Assembly (NCBI RefSeq): GCF_037975245.1 | Contig: NC_092581.1 | Span: 11,313,303 to 11,377,302 of the forward strand | Origin: Apostichopus japonicus | Taxonomy: Eukaryota; Echinodermata; Holothuroidea; Aspidochirotida; Stichopodidae | Length of the DNA stretch: 64,000 bases | Reading direction: 5' to 3' | Part shown: piece after piece, positions 35,929-64,000 of the stretch | Position numbering within the stretch: the first letter of the stretch is position 1 | How the letters are laid out: each line of letters starts with the position of its first letter | Notes under the pieces: generated by a model | Told to the model about the DNA's origin: nothing | Databases searched by the model: none | The model's input: only the letters and a program-made list of their open reading frames with translations | Translations under genes and position numbers: made by a program

Positions 35929-37752
35929 TAGTGTTGCGCCGATATTACCAATATCGGTTTTGGCCGATATCCGATATTATCATCCCAATATCGGTCCGAT
36001 ACCGATACGATACCGATATTTTTTAACAGACAAAATAAAGGCAAAATCGTACTTTTTGCATACATTCACATGCATACATTCACAAATAAATCTTCAGTAA
36101 ACAACAAAATATGGTGTTTTGTTTTCCTTTTGTCCTAAGTTGAAAAGAATGACTTTTTTCCTGATTTTGAAAAAGAAAATGGTAATTGAAATCCAACCGG
36201 AATCTTTTTCACTGCAGCGCTGCACACGATAATAAAATGGACGCAGTAAATGTGAGCCTTAACATCGTAAAGACTTAAAAGTAGCTACATGTTAACGTAT
36301 GCTTGCAAAATTGCATCTTAATTAGGTTCGAACTGTCGTTAACAATGTAAAAGTTAAAATTTATTGAGTTTATACTCAATGTACAACTTATTCACTTGAC
36401 CGAATAGAGAAAAAAACTGAAAATCAGTAGAGAAATGACCAATTGTGTACGGAAAGTAAGGTGGTACACCTTTCAAATATTACGAAAGATCGAGCAAAAC
36501 ACTTTCGAAAAATTCACACAAAACTGGCATATCGTACTAAATGCAACTAATGTCATGTAAACAAGGCTCTATTGCATCCATTTATGAATATACCGTAAGA
36601 CCAAATCTGTTGTTAAGCGGGGGAAAAAGAAAGTATTTTCTAGAATTTCCAAAAATACGGAAAAAATTATATCCTACCATACTTAAGTGTATAGCAAATA
36701 GCCTAACCACCTCGGCGGTTACGGATCTCACGTTACTAAAAAGTTCCCTGGCAACGTGCCAAAAAATGTTAACAAACAGGTGTTACACGGGGGATGAGCT
36801 CACAGTTGTGTGGGAAGGTACCTGGGAAAATTCACAGCACATGTACTGTGGTAGTTGGGTATAGGGTTAAACATTGCAGTTGTAAAAATGTACGCATAGT
36901 GCACGCTATTCATTGTTAGGCAGTCTAGAAACAGGGCTTTGCTGAACGTTGTTTGTTTCATAACATCGGAGGTTTTGTAAGGTGCACTTTTTAAAGATTG
37001 AAACACAGATTAAATCTCGTTTCATTTTATAACATAATATAGCTACTCTAACTTGTCATTTTAAAATTTTCATCAGTTTCGTGACAATTTAAATAAAAAA
37101 GTTGTCAGTATTTTGCATCCGCAACTGCGAATTTTTTCATCGCCAGACACGCAAAAAATGCCAAAATTTTCCCACGAGGGGTTCTACCCCATGACCCCAC
37201 CAAGGCCCTAAGGCGGGCCCCTGGACACCACGCCTTTATGCTCGCACGCTACGCATGCTCGGCGTGTTCGCTGGGCGAACACGGGCGGGAAATCGGCAGT
37301 GTGTTCGCGAAAATTGAACAAGGTTTTCCAACACTGCTGAACTGTGCAGTTATGCATCATGTTCAAGGTTTTCACGGAGGCCTTTGGGAAAATGAATGGT
37401 TAGTGTATATATGCTGCACTAATGCTGTGTGTAGGCCAAGGTTCACGAACTAAGGTCATTGGTTATATTCGCGGGCCGTAGACGTGTTTTTAGAGGATAC
37501 GGAGGGTCAGGTCTACATGGATATTAATCGAAAATGAATCTGAGTTTAACTGACGCTAAAGAAATGGATCGTCTTGGACAGATTAACAAATCATTGCAAG
37601 TATAAAGAAGTAGCTCTGCTGTTAAAAAGAAAAGTTCAATATCGGTTTGCTGTTATCGGCAATTAGGCAAAATTTTACCGATACCGATATGCTGCCGATA
37701 TTGCAAATATCGGCCGATACCGATATTGAAAACGATTATCGTAGCAACACTA
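35929..37752. mobile_element. hAT-type DNA element with CCGATAT-rich ends, 1824 bp
   Basis: The termini read TAGTGTTGC followed by arrays of CCGATA/TATCGG on both sides. The flanks are a perfect 8-bp target duplication GATAATAC (35921-35928 and 37753-37760). The interior has no intact transposase. Segment 36420-36800 is related to the element at 47107-49021, and 36850-37340 matches 57740-58260 in reverse orientation, the flank of the transposase remnant at 59 kb. It therefore looks like a composite non-autonomous member of a resident hAT group. Confidence 0.88.
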
Positions 37753-37760
37753 GATAATAC

Positions 37761-38640
37761 CATGCTTTCAAAAGGGTTGCATAAAATGAAGTATACTGTA
37801 CAAGATGGGTACAATGTATAGTTTGTGTATCGTACAAATAGCGATAAATTCGGGTCAACTTAGTTTGCTGGAGGGACAGAGTTGAGTTATGTTCAACTGT
37901 TCACCATCGCTGCACCACAGTAATGATGAATGGGGTGCCTTCACCTTCCTCAGTTATTGAGGGATTGGTCAGATGCAGTCATGCATCTGGAGGTACACTC
38001 TTGTCCATCAGATGAGGGTGTTGAGTGTCAGTTCTTAGGGGCAGGAATGGACACAACAAATTAGGACCATGAATCAAAGCAAGAAAGCTCAATATATTAG
38101 TCGGTGTTTATCCATGATCATTATGTGGATGGTTACAGACATAAAATGTGCCTCTCTTAGCTTTCTAGTCCTTAAGTTTTACTACCTTATAAAAGTAGGC
38201 CTACTGTATCATTGTTTGGAGAGAGTTGCTTTACCATGTTAAAAAGAAAAGTGCAGCATTCGTGCCAATCATTTAACCAAAAAACAGTAGACCTAGATAT
38301 TAAGAGCTCCTTTTGATGTACTAGTCTACCTAGATCATATGTATAGCAAGATGGTGGCATGAATGATCTATATCTGTTGCTTAGGTATGAGCCTATGACT
38401 GGAACATTCGTGGTATTTCCAACCTTGGCCATTAGTTATGTTTTTTCTCCATTTTTTATGAAACTGAATGCAATACTGGATATCACCTGTACTTTACATG
38501 TTCCTCAAGTTGCAGATCTTTTTTTAATTTCTTGTCAAAGTCAAAAGAGAAGACATATGTTATGATGATAACTGTGTGTGTGTGTGTATGTGATGCCATG
38601 GATTGTAAATGTGATAACTCACCAAGGATAGCTTGGCTGC
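37761..38640. other. Non-coding stretch, nothing recognised
   Basis: Only a short TG microsatellite at about 38572-38590 stands out. Open frames are short and have no recognisable family. Confidence 0.5.
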
Positions 38641-39420
38641 TTTTGTTATTGAGCATAGTCAAGGTCATGTGAGGTCACCAGTGGCCAGAATAGGAAATGT
38701 AAACAAGCCAACTGAGCAATTAGTTAATGGTTAATAGTTGGATTTTAGCCTGTGCCCCTTGGTGAGTACGACCCTTTGAGCAGTTTTGATAGAGGTCAAA
38801 TGTCATTTGAGGTCATCAGGAGGCAAAATCCAATAATCTTGTATGTGAAGCTAACTCACTAGTTCTTGATGAATCTCATGCTTTGTATGTAGGTGCCCCT
38901 TTGTACGTTCTCATTTGCTTTTGTAGTTGGGAAAGTCAGAGGTCATTTGAGGTCAATAGTTGTCAAAGTCTGAAATTCCTGTTTACTTGATACTTCCAAA
39001 AGTAAAACTATGATGAATTTTGTACATTTTATGAAGAGTATATCCACCTTAGTGCATGTTAGAACCCTAGTGCTATTTGAAGAGGTCAAAGGTTATGCAA
39101 AGTCAAAAACAGGTGGGAAAACCATGTGATCATTCCAAACGTAAAGCTGCATTTAACCCCATACTTTGTATGATGGTGCCCCACGGTACTGTAAGTATTG
39201 GTTCTATAGTTCAGTTTGTGAAGGCGCTCAATATACAATACACACACAAGGTCCAAAGTTACCAAGTAAACAATGCATACAATAATACAGTCACTCAGAA
39301 GATGACATTTTCAGAGAGTTGAATTGATACTCTTGTGTTTAGAGACTTGAACACACTTTACCTTTTGTCAGTTGTCACACACTGTGTATCAAGAGGTCAA
39401 CAGGTCTTCTCAAATACTAG
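38640..39420. repeat. Diverged tandem array (unit about 140 bp) carrying DR4-like AGGTCA repeats
   Basis: Segments with GAGGTCA and GTGCCCC recur with a spacing of about 135-145 bp (near 38662, 38803, 38940 and 39080). Two units contain a perfect AGGTCA-N4-AGGTCA direct repeat (38662-38677 and 38940-38955), the DR4 arrangement bound by thyroid and LXR-type nuclear receptors; a third has one mutated half site. The array is old and diverged. Whether any receptor binds is unknown. Confidence 0.65.
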
Positions 39421-40777
39421 ATGATTTTGGGTTAATTGGCAATAAGTTTATCAAAATACTAAAACAATGAAATATTAACAATGCCATGCAATTTTCATGA
39501 AGTAACAATTGTTAAAGGGATGGTTGGTGGCAGGGCTGATAATTCTTTAGCTCAAGTAGATGACAGAGAATGTGCATTGCGGACATACATGAAGAATATA
39601 TGTGGCTATTTAAAATAAAATGTTCTTTCTGGACATGGAAACAGTTTGGCATGAAAATTGTACATTGTAGAATCAGAGACTTTATTGGTTAATGCCCACA
39701 ACTACTGTATATATGGTCTCTTTAGGGAGCTGGAAATCTCTGGTTTTCTGGTTCTCAGTACATTGTTATACATTGGGTCAGGTACATTGAAGGAAATTTT
39801 ATGGCAAGGAATCACTACACCTTGTTAGTTGTAAGTCACATGTTACGCACAGGCCTCAGAGGTGAAATCTTTGATCATGTTTGAGATCTCCTCACTGCAC
39901 GATAATACTACTTCTGCTACAGTATACATTATAAAGCGCTAAGCCTACTCACATGTTATACTCTGACACACAATGCTATAATGTACAGGTCTGTAATATA
40001 TGTAGTACATCTAAGTGATTACTTGAGTGGTTTATGTAGACCCTTGGCCAGAAAACATTTCAAGAGCTTAACTCAAAGGGTATATAATGAGTTAAATGTT
40101 TGTGTACTTGATATTACATCATTTCATAAAGCAGGGAGACATACAGTATATTGGTGCTGGTAATGTGGTACCCGTACAGGCCGAGAATTTATTTTATATA
40201 TGCCATTTGATACTTTAAAATGCAGGGTGCTTCAAAATTCATTGACTAAGGGTCAAGTTCCCACATCTTCCTGATTTAGAGAACACATCTGTTACTATAC
40301 ATGTATATGTGTCATGGAAGCAGCTCTATGATTAAGATTTTCGGAGAATTTAAGCAGTTCAATAAACAGGGCTTTTGTTAGACCTATATACCCGTTCATT
40401 GACTGAGGATTGTTACCCAACTTGTCATGTGTAGTTAGGAAGATGGGAAAGTGCAGATGTGGAGTGGGAGACAGGTAAGAGAGGAGCAAAGTAAATAGCC
40501 TCAATACCGAGATCTTACCCTATTGCACTGTTCACAATAGAAAGTAAAGCCACAAGGCATTGTGGTCAGATACTCAATGTATGTCTTACAGCATTTGTTA
40601 ACTTGACAATGTGCCAGTTAAATGAGATGGCCTCAGCGAGTCACAAGTTACAAAGAGCCATGACCTCATTGCATATCATCCCATGAAAATAACTATTTTC
40701 CAATCTATTCTATCTGTAGGCTGAAGTAAATGAGCGAAGTTAATTACTTAATTATTTCCTTTTGTTTTTACAAGCAG
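39421..40777. other. Non-coding sequence before the first Scm coding exon
   Basis: No repeat or exon is recognisable. It would be the 3' part of a long 5' UTR intron if the promoter is near 31.7 kb. Confidence 0.4.
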
Positions 40778-40875
40778 TCTTAAGACGATGTGATGAAGAC
40801 GAGCCACAGAGCAATCCACAATAGTATCTGTCTGTCAATAGTTTCATTTCTTTGAGGAAGGAGAGGAAGTCCATC

Positions 40876-40903
<28 letters not shown>
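40778..40903 (+). other. Scm exon with 5' UTR and start codon
   Basis: A pyrimidine-rich acceptor (TTTTACAAGCAG) ends at 40777. The exon runs to the donor CCCAG|GTGAGA at 40903. The ATG at 40876 gives MPGSKNIFP and joins the next exon in phase to give PATATFSWDNYLKD. An out-of-frame ATG-TGA mini-ORF lies upstream in the leader. The assignment rests on phase and on the match of the joined N-terminus to Scm proteins. Confidence 0.7.
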
Positions 40904-61636
<20,733 letters not shown>

Positions 61637-61650
<14 letters not shown>

Positions 61651-62485
61651 GTAAGTATTGAATGGGTTGGGGGAGATGACATGTTAAGAATTGAATGGGT
61701 GGGGGAGAGGGGAGAGATGAGGTGACACAGGGATAAGGTTTGATGGGTGGGAGAGAGGGGATGGATGTGGTAACAGGAAGTATGGAATGGGTGGGGGAAA
61801 GGGGAGGGGTGGGGTAACAGAGGATAAGTATTGAATGGGTTGGAGGAGATGACATGTTAAGAATTGAATGGGTGGGGGAGAGGGGAGAGATGAGGTGACA
61901 GAGGGGTAAGTATTGAATGGGTTGGGGGAGATGACATGTTAAGAATTGAATGGGTGGGGGAGAGGGGAGGGATGAGGTGACGGGTAAGTATTGAATGGGT
62001 TTCGGGAGATGACATGTTAAGAATTGAATGGGTGGGGGAGAGGGGAGAGATGAGGTGACAGAGGGGTAAGTATTGAATGGGTGGGAGAGATGACATGTTA
62101 AGAATTGAATGGGTGGGGAAGTGATGTGGTAACAGGGTAAGTATTGAATGGGTTGGAGGAGATGACATGTTAAGAATTGAATGGGTGGGGAAGTGATGTG
62201 GTAACAGGGTAAGTATTGAATGGGTTGGAGGAGATGACATGTTAAGAATTGAATGGGTGGGGAAGTGATGTGGTAACAGGGTAAGTATTGAATGGGCTGG
62301 AGGAGATGACATGTTAAGAATTGAATGGGTGGGGGAGAGATGAGGTGACAGAGGGTACGTATTGAATAGGTGGAGGAGAGATGAGGTAACAGGTAAGAAT
62401 TGAATGAGTAGGGAGAGGGGAGAGATGTGGTAACAGAGGGTAAGCATTGAATGGGTGGGGAGTGGGGAGAGATGAGGTGACACAC
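61637..62485. repeat. About 72-bp minisatellite seeded on the exon 9 splice donor
   Basis: The unit contains GTGGTAACAGGGTAAGTATT, then GAATGGGTTGG, AGATGACATGTTAAGAATTG and AATGGGTGGGG. The first partial unit is the exon 9 end itself (GTGGTAACAGAGG|GTAAGT). The regular copies at 62123, 62195 and 62267 are spaced exactly 72 bp. Perfect GTAAGT donors recur at 61906, 61984, 62066, 62137, 62209 and 62281. The 306-codon antisense frame across it is a repeat by-product. Confidence 0.93.
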
Positions 62486-64000
62486 AGAGAGTGTGACACT
62501 TTTGAAAGACAGAAGTATTCCACTTCTTATTTGAGAACCCTGGATCTATCTTGACTGGTTAAACCCTCCTTATTCCAGGAGCTGTATCACAGTTAGTGTT
62601 GTCCAGCATGTCATTATGGTGGTAGATGTTCTTCAAAGCTTTTTTACTTTCTAATTATAATCTCTGATTTATCCTTGAAATGTGTTACATTTGGTATTGC
62701 TGCTTGGGTCTCAATCTTCTCTGTATTAAAAATTTGAAATTAAAAATGTTATTTTTCCTATGTGGATACTGATTTAAATATCATAAAGAAATACCAACGA
62801 CAACATTTTCAGCTTAATTGTCATGGTTACATGATTCATTCAGCTGTTACCAGATGCATTCTTAAAATATCATCTTTAATTTTGAAAAATTCAAATACTT
62901 TACCTTACAAAGTCCTATGAGGATATGATATTGAATCCCACACACCATGACTTTACTATGCAACATTGATTCTCGAACACCATGACTTTTCTCTACTATG
63001 CAGCGATGATTCCCACACACCATGACTTTACTATGCAACATTGATTCCCCCACAACATGTAGTGTTTTAACCAGGGACGCAAAATCTTCAAACTGCTTGC
63101 GTCCAATGGATGCAACCCTATTTTTTTTGAGAAACTAATGCAAAATGTGCATTCATACCACAGTAATGTCTTCGTTGCAAACTTGCATAAATCTTCGGGG
63201 TCCTTTAGACCTTTGGTGTTTTTTTGGTGCAATCTTCAAGTGTAAACTACTGTATTTATGCATCGTCAAAAGTAGCCATTGAAGTTTGATATGTTTAATC
63301 GACATAGTGTAAAGACTAATTCACATACTATAATTTTGGTGGAGCTGGTTGTTTGGAAAAACTGCAAAGCATCCAGGGTAAATGCTGAATCAGTTGCTCT
63401 ATGGTTGGATGTAGTCTGCACTTTGCGATCAACATGAATGTTACAATTAGTATGTAGGCAATACACTCACTGAACTAGTTTACTTAACCGGCCAAGCAAG
63501 TTCATTCGTAAACGAATCCAGTTTGAAGTTTCGATTTGCGAGAGGGATGTTGGAGGGTTAATGGAAAACACTCAACCTCCCTCAGCATTTTTACAAATTT
63601 TTGAACCTAAAAGATACACTACGTGTTGTAGGTACGGCGATATGATCGTTGCTTCACAGGCTTTCAGGATTTGCGCATGTGCAGTTGACACTCCGACGTT
63701 CGAACAGGCATACATGCATTAATGAACTGCTTGGGATTTAGCGAGATCTGCACACTGTAGATACAGGGATTTTTAAGTAGGTCGTAGGTGATATCCCTGC
63801 AAGTTCAAAGCACAGAGCTACTACAGAGTTGTTGAGTAGGGAAGAATAAGGGCGGTTGAAAGTGGCAGGGCAGTTGTACTTTATTTCAGACATGCAGAGC
63901 ATATCTATACATCATTTGAAGGGCTCAGTTAAATAAGTTGAAAAAGTACATTGTTTTTTTTTGATGGTATTTTGCCTAGACACTCATCTAACTTGATGTC
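62486..64000. other. Intron to right edge, with a short 36-bp repeat
   Basis: At 62932-63058 a roughly 36-bp unit (CACACCATGACTTTACTATG...) is repeated about 3.5 times. The remainder holds no exon I can support, so the SAM-domain exon is not in this window. Confidence 0.6.

Overview
This is intron-rich animal nuclear DNA, AT-rich and dense in transposons and minisatellites. It holds parts of two conserved genes arranged head to head. Both proteins are highly similar to vertebrate orthologues. The repeats (tRNA-derived SINEs, hAT-type MITEs with 8-bp target duplications, many TAGGCCTA motifs) suggest a marine invertebrate deuterostome, perhaps an echinoderm. The taxon is an inference; no rRNA or mitochondrial marker is present.

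Left half (171-29572, minus strand): the 5' portion of an axonemal outer-arm dynein heavy chain of the DNAH5/DNAH8 class. I assembled 44 coding exons with consistent GT-AG junctions and phases, about 2338 codons, from the start codon through the tail, the linker, AAA1 (P-loop and Walker B) and into AAA2 (P-loop). AAA3-AAA6, the stalk and the C-terminal region lie beyond the left edge. Its introns carry SINEs, a LINE 3' fragment, several local tandem duplications and two decayed or alternative copies of its own exons.

Middle (29.6-40.8 kb): the region between the two coding starts. A CpG-richer stretch at about 31.48-31.73 kb has an NRF1-like palindrome and a YY1-like site, with good splice donors leading away on both strands; it is the best candidate for a shared bidirectional promoter. 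Further right are a 611-bp hAT MITE, a 1.8-kb hAT element with a perfect 8-bp duplication, and a tandem array carrying DR4 nuclear-receptor-like half sites.

Right half (40876-61650, plus strand): a Polycomb-group Scm gene (SCMH1/SCML2 type). Nine coding exons (about 430 codons) give a short N-terminus, two MBT repeats, a linker and the SLED domain. The C-terminal SAM/SPM domain should lie beyond the right edge. Its introns hold nested DNA transposons, a frameshifted hAT transposase, a large AT palindrome array, and minisatellites of 78, 39 and 72 bp. The 72-bp array begins at the exon 9 splice donor and re-creates that donor many times. I see no bacterial-type operon, CRISPR array or other dedicated system; the most interesting signals are duplicated splice units and nested mobile elements.
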